The notes under the pieces were generated by a model. It made no database searches, was not told where the DNA came from, and worked only from the letters and a program-made list of their open reading frames with translations. 64,000 bases of DNA from Methylobacterium brachythecii (lineage in GTDB: Bacteria; Pseudomonadota; Alphaproteobacteria; Rhizobiales; Beijerinckiaceae), in assembly GCF_014196345.1 (NCBI RefSeq), contig NZ_JACIDN010000006.1, positions 124,001 to 188,000 of the forward strand, in the 5' to 3' direction. Below, piece after piece: positions 27,061-37,424 of this stretch (its first letter is position 1; each line of letters opens with the position of its first letter). The position numbers were made by a program, and so were the translations under genes.

Positions 27061-28236
27061 ATGAACCTCGATCCGCCATCCCCGATCTCGCTCGCCCAGG
27101 CGCTGATCCGGTGTGCCTCCGTGACGCCGGAGGAGGGCGGGGCGCTCTCCTTTCTCGACGACCTGCTCAGCGGGGTCGGCTTCCAGGTCGAGCGGCCGGT
27201 GTTTTCGGAGGCCGGTACGCCGGACATCGAGAACCTCTATGCGCGGATCGGCACGGGCAGCCCGTGCCTGCTCTTCGCCGGCCATACCGACGTCGTGCCG
27301 ACGGGCGAGCCCTCCGCCTGGAGTCATGGCCCGTTCTCGGGCGAGGTCGCGGATGGCGTGCTCTACGGCCGCGGCGCCGTCGACATGAAGGGCGGGATCG
27401 CCTGCAAACTGGCCGCGACCCTCGCCTTTCTGCGCGAGCGGCCGGATTTTGCAGGCTCGATCGCCTTCCTGATCACCGGCGACGAGGAGGGGCCGGCGAT
27501 CAACGGTACGGTGAAGCTGCTCGCCTGGGCGCGGGAGCGGGGCGAACGCTTCGACCATTGTCTGCTCGGTGAGCCGACCAACCCGAGTCGGCTCGGCGAA
27601 ATGATCAAGATCGGCCGGCGCGGCTCGCTCACAGGCGCGATCACCGTCCACGGCCGTCAGGGCCATGTCGCCTATCCGCACCGGGCCGAGAACCCGATCC
27701 CCGGCCTGTTGCGTCTTTGCTCGGCCCTGATCGCCGAGCCGCTGGATGGCGGCACCGCGCATTTCGATGCGTCGAACCTCGAATTCACGACGGTCGACGT
27801 CGGCAACCCGGCCACCAACGTGATCCCGGCGAACGCGAAGGCAGTGTTCAACATCCGCTTCAACGACGATTGGAGCGCCCACACTCTCGGAGCCGAGATC
27901 CGTCGGCGCCTCGAAGAGGCCGCTGGCAATGCTGTTCGGTTCAGCCTTGACCTTCAGCCCTCGAATTCGCCGGCTTTCCTCACCGAGCCTGACAGGTTCG
28001 TGGACCTGGTCTCAAGAGCCATCACCGCTGAGACAGGCCTCACACCGAAGCTCTCGACGACGGGGGGCACCTCGGATGCCCGGTTCATCAAGGATGCCTG
28101 CCCTGTGATCGAGTTCGGCCTCGTTGGCGAGACCATGCACCAGGTCGACGAGTGCGTAGCGGTGGCCGACCTCGAGCGGCTGACCACAATCTATGCCCGC
28201 GTGCTGGAAGCCTATTTCCCGAAGGGCGGCTCGTAG
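27061..28236 (+). CDS. dapE: Succinyl-diaminopimelate desuccinylase
   Basis: A 391-residue M20-family di-zinc hydrolase. It cleaves N-succinyl-LL-diaminopimelate to succinate and LL-DAP in lysine and peptidoglycan precursor synthesis. Metal-binding and catalytic motifs are [30 protein letters not shown] and the glutamate in LLGEPT; the dimerisation domain lies at about 175-290. The C-terminal GETMHQVDE carries the last ligand. ATG 27061 was chosen with AGGTG five bases upstream; ATG 27040 (AAGGA upstream) is a close alternative. The 3' end overlaps truA tail-to-tail by 25 bases. Confidence 0.93.
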   Translation: MNLDPPSPISLAQALIRCASVTPEEGGALSFLDDLLSGVGFQVERPVFSEAGTPDIENLYARIGTGSPCLLFAGHTDVVPTGEPSAWSHGPFSGEVADGVLYGRGAVDMKGGIACKLAATLAFLRERPDFAGSIAFLITGDEEGPAINGTVKLLAWARERGERFDHCLLGEPTNPSRLGEMIKIGRRGSLTGAITVHGRQGHVAYPHRAENPIPGLLRLCSALIAEPLDGGTAHFDASNLEFTTVDVGNPATNVIPANAKAVFNIRFNDDWSAHTLGAEIRRRLEEAAGNAVRFSLDLQPSNSPAFLTEPDRFVDLVSRAITAETGLTPKLSTTGGTSDARFIKDACPVIEFGLVGETMHQVDECVAVADLERLTTIYARVLEAYFPKGGS

Positions 28237-28979
28237 TCGACGCCGACGAAGGTCAGCCCTTGCGCCGGGGCCATCGGCCCGCACCGGCTGCGGTCGGCCG
28301 AGGCGAGGATCTCGGCGACATCGTCGGCGCTGATCCGATTGCAGCCGGCGAGCATCAGCGTGCCGACCATGAAGCGGACCTGATGGTGCAGGAACGAGCG
28401 CGCCGAGGTCGCGACCACGATCTCGTCGTGCAGGCCCATGGTGCGGACTTCGATGTCCATCTGTTCCAGCGTGCGGATCGGGCTCGCAGCCTGGCACTCG
28501 GCCGCTCGAAACGCCGAAAAATCGTGACGCCCGAGTAGCCTTCGCCCGGCCTCATGCATGAGGCCGGCATCCAGCGGCCAAGGCACGTGCCAGACTTGCG
28601 CCCTCACAATCACCGGCGGCGGACGCCGGTTGAAGATCCGATAGCGGTAATGCCGACGGATCGCCCGATGGCGCGCGTCGAAATCCTCGCCGACGATCTC
28701 CGCACTGACGATCGAGACAGGGTGGGGGCGCAGATGCGCGTTGGTGGCGTCGCGCACCGTGTCGGTCCGCCACGGCTTGGCGAGATCGAGATGGGCGACC
28801 TGATGGATCGCATGAACGCCCGCATCGGTACGCCCGGCGCAGGTGAGACGCACCGTCTCTCCTGAGAAGCGATGCACAGCCGCCTCGACAACTCCTTGAA
28901 CCGTCACTTCTTCCGGCTGGCGCTGCCAGCCGCAGAACGGGGCTCCGTCGTACTCGATGACCAGCTTGTAACGAGGCAT
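28212..28979 (-). CDS. truA: tRNA pseudouridine(38-40) synthase
   Basis: A 255-residue TruA. The protein starts [19 protein letters not shown] and has the catalytic aspartate motif [11 protein letters not shown]. It isomerises uridines 38-40 in the anticodon arm. Its ATG overlaps the fmt stop by one base (TGATG), so it is translated with fmt. Its 3' end overlaps the convergent dapE by 25 bases. Length is normal. Confidence 0.96.
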   Translation of the reverse strand: MPRYKLVIEYDGAPFCGWQRQPEEVTVQGVVEAAVHRFSGETVRLTCAGRTDAGVHAIHQVAHLDLAKPWRTDTVRDATNAHLRPHPVSIVSAEIVGEDFDARHRAIRRHYRYRIFNRRPPPVIVRAQVWHVPWPLDAGLMHEAGRRLLGRHDFSAFRAAECQAASPIRTLEQMDIEVRTMGLHDEIVVATSARSFLHHQVRFMVGTLMLAGCNRISADDVAEILASADRSRCGPMAPAQGLTFVGVDYEPPFGK

Positions 28980-29908
28980 CAGGCGAGGCGCGATCCGGGC
29001 AAGAGCCGCGCGCCGCGCAGGAAATCCGAGCCCGTCGCAGACCCGCCCTTGCCAGCGCGGCGCAGTTCGAGGAGCCGCACCGCGCCCTGGCCGCAGGCAA
29101 CGGTGCAGGCCTCGTCGAGCAACGTACCGGGAGTGCCCGAACCTTCCACCCGAGCCGCACGCAGCACCTTCACGCGCTCCGCCCCCTTGCCGAGATCGGC
29201 CTGGAAGAACGCTCCCGGAAAGGGCGACAACCCGTTGATGTGGTTGGCGATCTCTTTCGCCGGCTGGGCCCAGTCGATCCGCGCTTCCTCGTTGGTGATC
29301 TTGTGGGCGTAAAGCACGCCCTCATCGGGCTGCGGCCTGAAGGCGAGGTCGCCGGCGGCCAACGCAGCGAGCGCCTGGCTCATCAGCTCGGCGCCGAGCG
29401 GCATCAGCGCATCGTGTAATTCGCCAGCCGTCATTCCCTCGGTGATCGGCAGGCGCCCTTCGAACGAGACCGGGCCGGTATCCAGTCCCTTCTCCATACG
29501 CATCACGCCGACACCACTCTCGGCATCGCCCGCCATGACCGCCCGCTGGATCGGAGCGGCTCCGCGCCAGCGCGGCAGCAGCGAGCCGTGCAGGTTGAGG
29601 CAGCCGTGGCGCGGCGCGTCGAGGATCGGCTCCGGAAGCAGCAGGCCGTAGGCGACGACGACCGCGATGTCGGCCTCGTGGGCCGCGAAGACACGCGCCG
29701 CCTCTTCCGTCCGAAGCGTGACGGGCGTGTGCACCGCGAGTCCCTCGCTCTCGGCCAAGGCATGGACTGGCGATGGTCTCAGGCTCATGCCACGGCCGGC
29801 CTTAGCGGGCGCGCGGGTGTAGACGGCGGACACCTCGTGACCGTCGGAGAGGATGCGCGCCAGTGTCGGCACGGCGAAGTCCGGCGTGCCCATGAAAACG
29901 ACGTGCAT
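28979..29908 (-). CDS. fmt: Methionyl-tRNA formyltransferase
   Basis: A 309-residue enzyme: start MHVVFMGTPDFAVPTLARIL, the folate-site motif LNLHGSLLPRWRGAAPIQRAV, the MEKGLDTGPV segment, and a C-terminal OB-like domain. It formylates initiator Met-tRNA using 10-formyl-tetrahydrofolate. It lies in a def-fmt-truA operon, 17 bases after def. Confidence 0.97.
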   Translation of the reverse strand: MHVVFMGTPDFAVPTLARILSDGHEVSAVYTRAPAKAGRGMSLRPSPVHALAESEGLAVHTPVTLRTEEAARVFAAHEADIAVVVAYGLLLPEPILDAPRHGCLNLHGSLLPRWRGAAPIQRAVMAGDAESGVGVMRMEKGLDTGPVSFEGRLPITEGMTAGELHDALMPLGAELMSQALAALAAGDLAFRPQPDEGVLYAHKITNEEARIDWAQPAKEIANHINGLSPFPGAFFQADLGKGAERVKVLRAARVEGSGTPGTLLDEACTVACGQGAVRLLELRRAGKGGSATGSDFLRGARLLPGSRLA

Positions 29909-29925
29909 GGCTTTATGGCCCCGCT

Positions 29926-30441
29926 TCAGGCGGCGTCGCGCTTGGCGGCCTTGGCGAACTTCTTGATGACCCGGTCGCGCTTGAGCTTCGACAGGTGATC
30001 GATGAACAGCACCCCATTGAGGTGGTCGATCTCGTGCTGCAAGCAGGTCGCGAGCAGGCCGTCGGCCTCCTTCTCGACGGTCTCGCCATCGAGGTTCATA
30101 TAGCGAACCTTGACCCGGTCCGGCCGCTCGACCTCGCCGTAGAACTCTGGGATCGACAGGCAGCCCTCGTCGTAGACGCGCAGTTCTTCCGACGCCCAGA
30201 CGATCTCGGGATTGATGAAAACCGTCGGATCGCGGGCCTCTTCCTCCTTATTGGTGTCGATCGTGACGACGCGCTTGGCCACGCCGATCTGGATCGCGGC
30301 AAGGCCGACGCCGGGCGCATCGTACATGGTTTCGATCATGTCTCGCGCGAGCACACGGATCTCGTCGGTGATCGTCGTCACCGGCTCGGATTTCTGGCGC
30401 AGGACGGGATCGGGCAGGATCACGAGAGGTCGAACGGTCAT
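29926..30441 (-). CDS. def: Peptide deformylase
   Basis: A 171-residue metallohydrolase with all three motifs: [18 protein letters not shown] and QHEIDH, whose Cys and two His bind the metal. It removes the formyl group from nascent proteins. ATG 30441 ([15 protein letters not shown]) was chosen because it matches the family N-terminus and length; the upstream 45 in-frame codons are not conserved-looking. It is the first gene of the def-fmt-truA operon. Confidence 0.97.
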   Translation of the reverse strand: MTVRPLVILPDPVLRQKSEPVTTITDEIRVLARDMIETMYDAPGVGLAAIQIGVAKRVVTIDTNKEEEARDPTVFINPEIVWASEELRVYDEGCLSIPEFYGEVERPDRVKVRYMNLDGETVEKEADGLLATCLQHEIDHLNGVLFIDHLSKLKRDRVIKKFAKAAKRDAA

Positions 30442-30649
30442 GACGGAGAGCGGGCTCGATTGCAGCGCCGCGAAGGCGCGCTGAAACAAGGCTTTCGCAT
30501 ACGGGCCGCCCCGCGGACGGTCAAATCCAGGAACCTCGCCACAGCCATGCCGCCGATCGAATAGCTGCGCCATCAAACCGGCACGCCGGGGAGCGATACT
30601 CGCCGTGTAGAGTTAGGCCCCGAACTCCGCGACAGCCCCAGGCTCAACC

Positions 30650-31693
30650 GTGTTCCCATTCGGCACCCGACGCAGCGCCAAGCGGGCCACCCGTCGCGGC
30701 CTGAGTCAGCTCGCGAAGCTCCTGAAAGCGCCGAGCAATGCCTCCGGTAAACGCGCAGCCGCCGCCAAGCCCCGCAAGGAGCCGGTGCGCAAGCCTCCGG
30801 GGCGTTTCGTCGAGATCAGGCAGTTGCGCGTCCATTACATCGTCAAGGGCAGGGGACGGCCGGTCGTGCTGGTGCACGGGAACGGCACCATGGCCGAGGA
30901 TTTCCTGATCAGCGGCCTCATCGAGCGGCTCGCCACCCACTATCGCGTGATCGCGATCGACCGGCCCGGCTTCGGCTACACCGGACGGCCGCGCGCAAAA
31001 ATCTGGACCGCCGCGGAGCAGGCGGAGCTGATCCATCACGTGCTGGCTGGGCTGAAGGTCAAGCGACCCCTCGTCGTCGGGCATTCCTGGGGGACGCTGG
31101 TGGCGTTGGCCCTGGCCGCGTCCGGTCTGCGCGAGCTGCGCGGTCTCGTGCTGCTCTCGGGCTATTATTACCCGAGCCGGCGCGCCGACGTGACGATGTC
31201 CAAAACCTTGGCGATGCCGGGCATCGGAGATGCCGCTCGCGCCATGATGAACCCGGCCATGGGACGGCTCGTCGCCGCGCAATCGTTCCGGCACGCGTTC
31301 CGACCGGAGATGGTGCCGCGGCGGTTCGAAACCGATTTTCCGGTCGAGATCGCCATGAGCGCCACCCAACTCCGTGCCGCGACGGAGGATGCCTCAACGA
31401 TGAACGCGGCGGCAAAACAGCTCCAGCACACTTATGCCCGGCTAGAGCTCCCCGTCGCGATCCTCAGCGGCAGTGCCGATGCGGTCGTCGACCTTCACGA
31501 GCAGTCGCGCCGGCTCCACGGCGAGATCGGCGGCAGCTCCCTGAAGATCCTGCCCGGGCTCGGTCACATGATCCATTATGCCGGGATCGGGCCGATCGGC
31601 CGCGCGATCGATACGCTGATGTCGCCTGCCAGCACGGGTGGCCAGCCTGCGAGGCGGTCCGCAGCCTCGGCCCTTTCGCCACGATCCACCTGA
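30650..31693 (+). CDS. Alpha/beta hydrolase with basic N-terminus
   Basis: A 347-residue protein with a GTG start. The first ~50 residues are rich in Arg/Lys/Ala and are not part of the fold. The hydrolase domain has the oxyanion motif LVHGNGTMAEDF, the nucleophile elbow VGHSWGTLV, an aspartate in SGSADAVVD and the histidine in GLGHMIHY, so the triad appears intact. The substrate is unknown. It stands alone, diverging from def and converging on recR. Confidence 0.8.
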   Translation: MFPFGTRRSAKRATRRGLSQLAKLLKAPSNASGKRAAAAKPRKEPVRKPPGRFVEIRQLRVHYIVKGRGRPVVLVHGNGTMAEDFLISGLIERLATHYRVIAIDRPGFGYTGRPRAKIWTAAEQAELIHHVLAGLKVKRPLVVGHSWGTLVALALAASGLRELRGLVLLSGYYYPSRRADVTMSKTLAMPGIGDAARAMMNPAMGRLVAAQSFRHAFRPEMVPRRFETDFPVEIAMSATQLRAATEDASTMNAAAKQLQHTYARLELPVAILSGSADAVVDLHEQSRRLHGEIGGSSLKILPGLGHMIHYAGIGPIGRAIDTLMSPASTGGQPARRSAASALSPRST

Positions 31694-31741
31694 TCCGCCG
31701 GCGCGACATCGCCCCGAGAGAGGCGAGCCGGCCTCGCTCCC

Positions 31742-32347
31742 TCAGAACGCCGACCGGCTCCGGATCGCCGCCGAGAGCGTGCCCTCGTCGAGGTAATCCA
31801 GCTCGCCGCCGACCGGCACGCCGTGGGCGAGGCGGGTAATGGTCAGGCCGAGATGGCGCAGGGCATCGGTGACGTAATGCGCTGTCGTCTGGCCGTCGAC
31901 AGTAGCGTTGAGCGCGAGAATGATCTCCTTCACCGCCGGATCACTCGCCCGCTCCACTAGGCGCTCGATGTTGAGATGCTCGGGGCGGACGCCGTCGAGC
32001 GCCGAGAGCACGCCGCCGAGGACGTGGTAGCGCGCGCTCACCGCACCCGAGCGCTCCAGCGCCCACAGGTCGGAGACATCCTCGACCACCACCAGCATCG
32101 AGGCATCCCGGCTGCCATCGCGGCAGATCGTGCACGGCTCGCTCGTATCGACGTTGCCGCAGGACGAGCAAACCACGATGCGCTCGGCGGCGATCCGCAT
32201 CGCCTCCGCGAGCGGCCCGAGCAGGGTGTCGCGCTTCTTGATGAGCTGCAGCGCCGCGCGTCGTGCGGAGCGCGGCCCAAGCCCCGGCATGCGCGCCAGA
32301 AGCTGGATCAGGCGCTCGATCTCCGGGCCGGCGACGGATTGGGGCAT
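31742..32347 (-). CDS. recR: Recombination protein RecR
   Basis: A 201-residue protein. It has the helix-hairpin-helix [15 protein letters not shown], a four-cysteine zinc finger ([16 protein letters not shown]) and a Toprim domain ([15 protein letters not shown]). It loads RecA on gapped DNA with RecF/RecO. ATG 32347 gives the family-typical start and length. In many bacteria recR follows dnaX-ybaB directly; here those two genes are on the same strand but about 7.5 kb upstream, beyond pckA and the peptide-export genes. Confidence 0.96.
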   Translation of the reverse strand: MPQSVAGPEIERLIQLLARMPGLGPRSARRAALQLIKKRDTLLGPLAEAMRIAAERIVVCSSCGNVDTSEPCTICRDGSRDASMLVVVEDVSDLWALERSGAVSARYHVLGGVLSALDGVRPEHLNIERLVERASDPAVKEIILALNATVDGQTTAHYVTDALRHLGLTITRLAHGVPVGGELDYLDEGTLSAAIRSRSAF

Positions 32348-32436
32348 GCGGGCTTGCGTCGTGTGGCGAGGGGACGGCTCGCGGCATACGACGCCGCGGC
32401 CCTCGCGCAAAGCGGCCCCGTCATCCCTGGCACCTG

Positions 32437-32474
32437 CGTCATTCCGGGGCGCCGAAGGCGGCCCCGGAATGACG
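32437..32474. repeat. Dispersed palindromic intergenic repeat (copy 2)
   Basis: Two 14-base arms, CGTCATTCCGGGGC (32437-32450) and GCCCCGGAATGACG (32461-32474), are perfectly complementary, with GCC-gaa-GGC at the centre. The first 12 bases are the same as in the element at 14612-14652. It lies at the recR-side edge of the pckA/peptide-export segment. Confidence 0.75.
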
Positions 32475-32557
32475 GCTGAAATCAATCTTTCTGGATTGCA
32501 TCGCCAGCGCAGCGTCACCTTCACCGGAATACCCTGTGGCGAGACAAAAAAAATTTG

Positions 32558-32567
32558 TGGTCGACCA
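32558..32567. promoter_or_regulatory. Short dyad upstream of pckA
   Basis: TGGTCGACCA is a perfect 10-base palindrome embedded in an A/T-flanked imperfect 16-base dyad, about 150 bases before the pckA start. Its size and placement are typical of a repressor operator; the regulator is unknown. Confidence 0.35.
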
Positions 32568-32716
32568 AAAGTTCAGTTGACGGCAAACCGTCCTCGACCC
32601 AAGCCAGACAGGATCACGGGATGGTGAACCTGCGCGCGGCGGACCTGAACGACCGCGCGGACATCCCCGGAAGACAAGCATCCAGGCCGCGATCAGGGCC
32701 CCGAGGAGAAACGGAC

Positions 32717-34333
<1,617 letters not shown>

Positions 34334-34350
34334 GTTGCTGAAAATGAAGA

Positions 34351-34386
34351 GGCGGCAGCGAGGAAGGGGAGATCCTCGCTGCCGCC
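34351..34386. terminator. Bidirectional terminator between pckA and peptide gene 1
   Basis: GGCGGCAGCGAGGA (34351-34364) and TCCTCGCTGCCGCC (34373-34386) form a perfect 14-bp stem with an eight-base loop, centred between the convergent stops of pckA and the peptide gene. On the minus strand it is followed by a T-rich TCTTCATTTTC. Confidence 0.85.
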
Positions 34387-34406
34387 GATCGCTGAGGCGA
34401 TACGGC

Positions 34407-34640
34407 TTACTTGCCGAGGCCGACGCTGCCGGTCACGCCGCCGACGACGCCACCCACCGCACCGAGCACGGTGCCGAGCAGGCCGCTCACGAGGCCGCCG
34501 ACCTGATCGACCGTGCCGGACACGGCACCGAGTTCCTGGCTCAGGTCCACCGTGGCGCCAACGCCCACGCCGAGGCCACCACCGACGGCATCCAGCTCCG
34601 AAGCGTTGAGCTCACGGATGGTCTCGATGTTCTGCGACAT
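34407..34640 (-). CDS. Double-glycine-leader peptide 1 (candidate bacteriocin/microcin precursor)
   Basis: A 77-residue precursor. The leader (residues 1-21 or 1-22) contains RELNASELDAV followed by Gly20-Gly21-Gly22, the classical double-glycine processing site recognised by C39 peptidases; compare the ELDxVxGG consensus of class II bacteriocin and colicin V leaders. The predicted mature part of about 55 residues is rich in Gly, Val and Leu, with several GxxxG repeats ([20 protein letters not shown]), one basic C-terminal Lys and no cysteine. A strong ribosome-binding site (AGGAGA) precedes ATG 34640; longer in-frame starts are unlikely. Its leader and upstream box are nearly identical to those of peptide 2. 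Bactericidal function is inferred from the exporter nearby. Confidence 0.75.
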   Translation of the reverse strand: MSQNIETIRELNASELDAVGGGLGVGVGATVDLSQELGAVSGTVDQVGGLVSGLLGTVLGAVGGVVGGVTGSVGLGK

Positions 34641-34651
34641 AAATATTCTCC
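34632..34651. repeat. 20-bp start-site repeat, copy 1
   Basis: The 20 bases covering the ribosome-binding site and first three codons of peptide 1 are identical to 35490-35509 at peptide 2. This is a duplicated translation-initiation box and shows that the two peptide genes are paralogues or are co-regulated. Confidence 0.9.
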
Positions 34652-35279
34652 TGAAATGATAGGCTATAAGCAAGGTATTCTTTTGAGAATATCCCGCTTC
34701 AAACCTCATCACGAAGCGCTGGTTACGCGTCGCCCATCAACGGGACCATTCCCGGAGGCAGGGATCAACCCAGTTTCCTGCCACGTTTATGGCAGGTCCG
34801 GCGGATCTGATCTTTCCCAGGCCGTCCGGAGCCATCGCAAGCGATGGCCCATCCGACCGATACCGTTGAGGTTTTCAGGATCGTTGCACCGCAGCATCGG
34901 GCCGCTATCGTCTGCCCGGGCAAACCGTCGAGCGCTTGCGAGTTAGCCGCCGTAAGCCACTGTCAATGCAGCATTTTCCCAGACATGTGCGTCAGCACGC
35001 CGCAGGCTAAGGTTGCGCGGCGGCAAATTTGGGCACCGAGGAAGCCTGCAAACGGCCACGCTCGATCCGGGGCTACGCGCCAACACCGTAGTATTCTTGC
35101 CGAAATTCGGATCCGGCGCGGCGAGCCGTCAGGTTGCCGGATGGCCAACCGAATTGGGCGCGAGCTGGTTATGAGCCCAGCCGAACCTTGGCAGAAAAAA
35201 GGCAAATCAGGGCAGCGAGGCTCGGTCCGACCAACAGCCGATGCTGAGGCTGCTGGCCGGATCCGGGGCTGACTGCCGT
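34641..35279. other. Intergenic region between the two peptide genes
   Basis: About 640 bases with an A+T-richer patch just upstream of peptide 1 (34650-34700), presumably its promoter. The open frame at 34844-35272 (plus strand) has no ribosome-binding site or family resemblance. No immunity-type membrane protein or RNA gene was recognised. Confidence 0.5.
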
Positions 35280-35498
35280 CTATTTCCTTGCGAGGCCGCC
35301 GAGCGAGCCGAGCAGGCCGCCCGCGAGGTCCTCGACGAGGCCGCGCACGTTCGCGACGCCTCCGGCCGGGATCGAATGGACGGTGTCGATCAATTCGTTG
35401 AGGCCGCCGACGCTCACCGAGAGCGCGGACTGGCCACCGCCGACCTGATCGAGTTCGGTCAGGCTGAGCTCACGAGTGGTCTCGAAGTCCTGCGACAT
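35280..35498 (-). CDS. Double-glycine-leader peptide 2 (candidate bacteriocin/microcin precursor)
   Basis: A 72-residue precursor whose leader aligns position by position with that of peptide 1: MSQ at the start, RELSLTELDQV, then Gly20-Gly21-Gly22. The predicted mature part is about 50 residues (QSALSVSVGG start, LLGSLGGLARK end). It has GG-containing GxxxG-like segments, a short charged region (VRGLVED) and no cysteine, so no disulfide or lanthionine bridges. ATG 35498 is preceded by the same GGAGAATATTT box. It diverges from the HlyD-type adaptor gene 636 bases away. Two different GG-peptides beside one exporter recall two-peptide (class IIb) bacteriocins, but this is inference. Confidence 0.75.
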   Translation of the reverse strand: MSQDFETTRELSLTELDQVGGGQSALSVSVGGLNELIDTVHSIPAGGVANVRGLVEDLAGGLLGSLGGLARK

Positions 35499-35509
35499 AA
35501 ATATTCTCC
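35490..35509. repeat. 20-bp start-site repeat, copy 2
   Basis: Identical to 34632-34651: ribosome-binding site and first three codons of the peptide gene. Confidence 0.9.
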
Positions 35510-36134
35510 GGTTCGATCCATGCACGACGAGGATTTAACCTCAGTCGCGGAAGAAGCATCTGCTCGTCTTCTTCTGAAAACATTCCAACACGCAAAATAC
35601 AAAGCTGCAACACGACCGGATTTTAGCCACATCGATTGCTTCGGCGGTCACGAACGCGTGAATTTGAGAGAATTTCTCTCTCCTTCATCTCAGGCAACGG
35701 CGCAGTGAACGACGGTCACGGCTCATAAGGCGCCCCTCGATCCAACCGGCATCACCGCAGCCTGAACGCATGGGAAAGACGCTCCAACACGTTCCGATCG
35801 ATGGGCTTTTCTGAAAGGAGTGCGGCGGGGTGCCGCAGCCGTCCATTGCGTCGAAGTCTCAAGTTCGCGATCATCGAGAGAAGAAATTTGCAGATAATTC
35901 AGTTTCAGAACCCCCGCAGATCGATCTTCCTGCCGACCCTATAGTTCTCGGCAGAAACATCCTCGTTTACATTGAGACCGTGGGCGGTTTTCTCCTCGGA
36001 AATTCAACCGAGCCGGCCGCCGGGACCTGCACATGACTGCAGGACATGCGCTCGGATTGCGTGGCGGTGCCTCTTGTGAGAAGCGGGCGCCGGGAAACGC
36101 CCCGCGCAGTCCCTGCGCGTCGTCACAGGTGTTC
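35499..36134. other. Divergent intergenic region between peptide 2 and the export operon
   Basis: 636 bases, clearly A+T-richer than the flanking genes between 35510 and 35720 and around 35870-36000. It must contain the promoters for peptide 2 (minus) and the adaptor/exporter pair (plus). A GTG-started 68-codon frame (35830-36036) exists, but it has no recognisable features and only a doubtful ribosome-binding site (AAGGAG about 14 bases upstream). It is left uncalled. Confidence 0.5.
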
Positions 36135-37424
36135 ATGTCCACGCCGCTGTTCCGCAAAGAGGTTTCCGAGGCGCGCCGCAATGCGTGGCTCGGCGAGGCA
36201 CAGATCGTCCAACCCCTTCCGATCCGCATCGTGGCCTATGTCTGCATCGGTCTCGTCGTCGCGACGCTCCTGTATGCCGTGCTTGGCAGCTACACCCGCC
36301 GCGTCCATGCCCAGGGGCTGCTGGCTCCGGATGTCGGACTGATCACCGTGGCCAGCCCCGTCGCGGGGCGCGTCAGCGCCTCGGGCGTCAAGGAAGGCGA
36401 TCGGGTCGAGCAGGGTCGGCTTCTCTATACCGTGGACGTCGATGCGGTTTCGGCCAGCGGGCCGACACAGGAGCGCGTCATCGCGCAGCTCGGCCGGCAG
36501 AAGGAGAGCATGGAGGAGCAGCGCCGCCTGCGCGCCTCCATGGCGGGCACCGAGAAGCGCTCGCTACAGGAGCAGATCGCCAATCTCGAAGCCCAATCCG
36601 ACCAGATCAAGCAGCAGGTCGAGCTTCAGGAGAAGCTGGTGCCGCCGCTCAAGGCCCGCGCCGATGAGCTGGCCTCCGCCGTCTCGCGGGGCTTCGCCCG
36701 CGCGGCGGATTTCCAGAACCAGAACTATCTCTTCATGCAATCGAGCTCGCAGCTCGCGCAGTTCCGTCAGGGCGCCCTTCAGATCGAGGGCAAGCTCGGT
36801 GACCTGAAGGCGCAGTTCGCCTCCTTCGACGAGAAGCTCGCCAAGGATCTCGCCGAGATGGATCGTGCCGCCGCGCAGCTCGAACAGCAGAAGGCGGAGA
36901 GCGAGGCCAAACGGGCCATCGAGATCCGCGCCCCGGAAAAGGGCATCCTCACCTCGATCCGCGCCCAGCCCGGCCAGAGCGTCGCGGCCGGCGCCACCCT
37001 GCTGACCCTGTTGCCGAGCGAGGGCCGGCTCCAGGCGAACCTGTTCGTGGATTCCTCGGCCATCGGCTTCATCGAGACCGGCGCCAGTGTGATGCTGCGT
37101 TACGCCGCCTTCCCGTTCCAGCGCTTCGGCCTCTATCGGGGCGTCGTCACCGAGGTGACCCGCGCTCCGCTCGAAGGCGAGGACGCCCCCGAGGAAATGA
37201 AGCGGAAGAGCAACGGCGGCGTCTACCGCATCGTGGTCAAGCCCGACGAGGACGGCGTCATGGCCTATGGCGAGCGGCGCCGGCTGGAGGCCGGGATGCG
37301 CGTCGAGGCCGATATCGCGCTGGAGCAGCGCGCCCTCTACCGCTGGCTGCTCGACCCGCTCTACCGCGTGAAGCGCAGCGTCGACCTCGTAACGGATGGC
37401 GGCAGTCAGGGGCTCGCCAAGTGA
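36135..37424 (+). CDS. HlyD/CvaA-type periplasmic adaptor of a peptide exporter
   Basis: A 429-residue membrane-fusion protein. One transmembrane helix lies at ~32-52 (VAYVCIGLVVATLLYAVLG), then a split barrel-sandwich/lipoyl domain (ITVASPVAGRVSASGVKEGDRVEQG), a long coiled-coil hairpin (~100-265, rich in Gln/Glu/Ala), the second lipoyl half (IRAPEKGILTSIRAQPGQSV) and a beta-barrel domain. The pattern is that of CvaA/HlyD adaptors that link an ABC exporter to an outer-membrane TolC channel. ATG 36135 begins MSTPLFRKEV, as in CvaA-like proteins. Its stop overlaps the GTG of the exporter gene by four bases, so the two are translationally coupled. Confidence 0.88.
   Translation: MSTPLFRKEVSEARRNAWLGEAQIVQPLPIRIVAYVCIGLVVATLLYAVLGSYTRRVHAQGLLAPDVGLITVASPVAGRVSASGVKEGDRVEQGRLLYTVDVDAVSASGPTQERVIAQLGRQKESMEEQRRLRASMAGTEKRSLQEQIANLEAQSDQIKQQVELQEKLVPPLKARADELASAVSRGFARAADFQNQNYLFMQSSSQLAQFRQGALQIEGKLGDLKAQFASFDEKLAKDLAEMDRAAAQLEQQKAESEAKRAIEIRAPEKGILTSIRAQPGQSVAAGATLLTLLPSEGRLQANLFVDSSAIGFIETGASVMLRYAAFPFQRFGLYRGVVTEVTRAPLEGEDAPEEMKRKSNGGVYRIVVKPDEDGVMAYGERRRLEAGMRVEADIALEQRALYRWLLDPLYRVKRSVDLVTDGGSQGLAK

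Larger units (their letters stand above)
32348..32716. other. 369-base region between recR and pckA
   Basis: This divergent intergenic region holds a long palindromic repeat (32437-32474), an A-rich stretch (32545-32553) and a short dyad TGGTCGACCA (32558-32567) that may belong to the pckA promoter. No convincing gene was seen. Confidence 0.6.

Noticed and set aside
34844-35272. A 142-codon plus-strand frame between the two peptide genes, considered as an immunity gene.
   Set aside because: No ribosome-binding site, no membrane helix and no recognisable motif; composition is like random translated sequence.
35830-36036. A 68-codon GTG-started frame upstream of the HlyD-type adaptor, considered as a third peptide precursor or immunity protein.
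   Set aside because: An ETVGG stretch is present, but the preceding residues do not fit the ELDxV leader pattern, there is no proper leader, and the ribosome-binding site spacing is poor.
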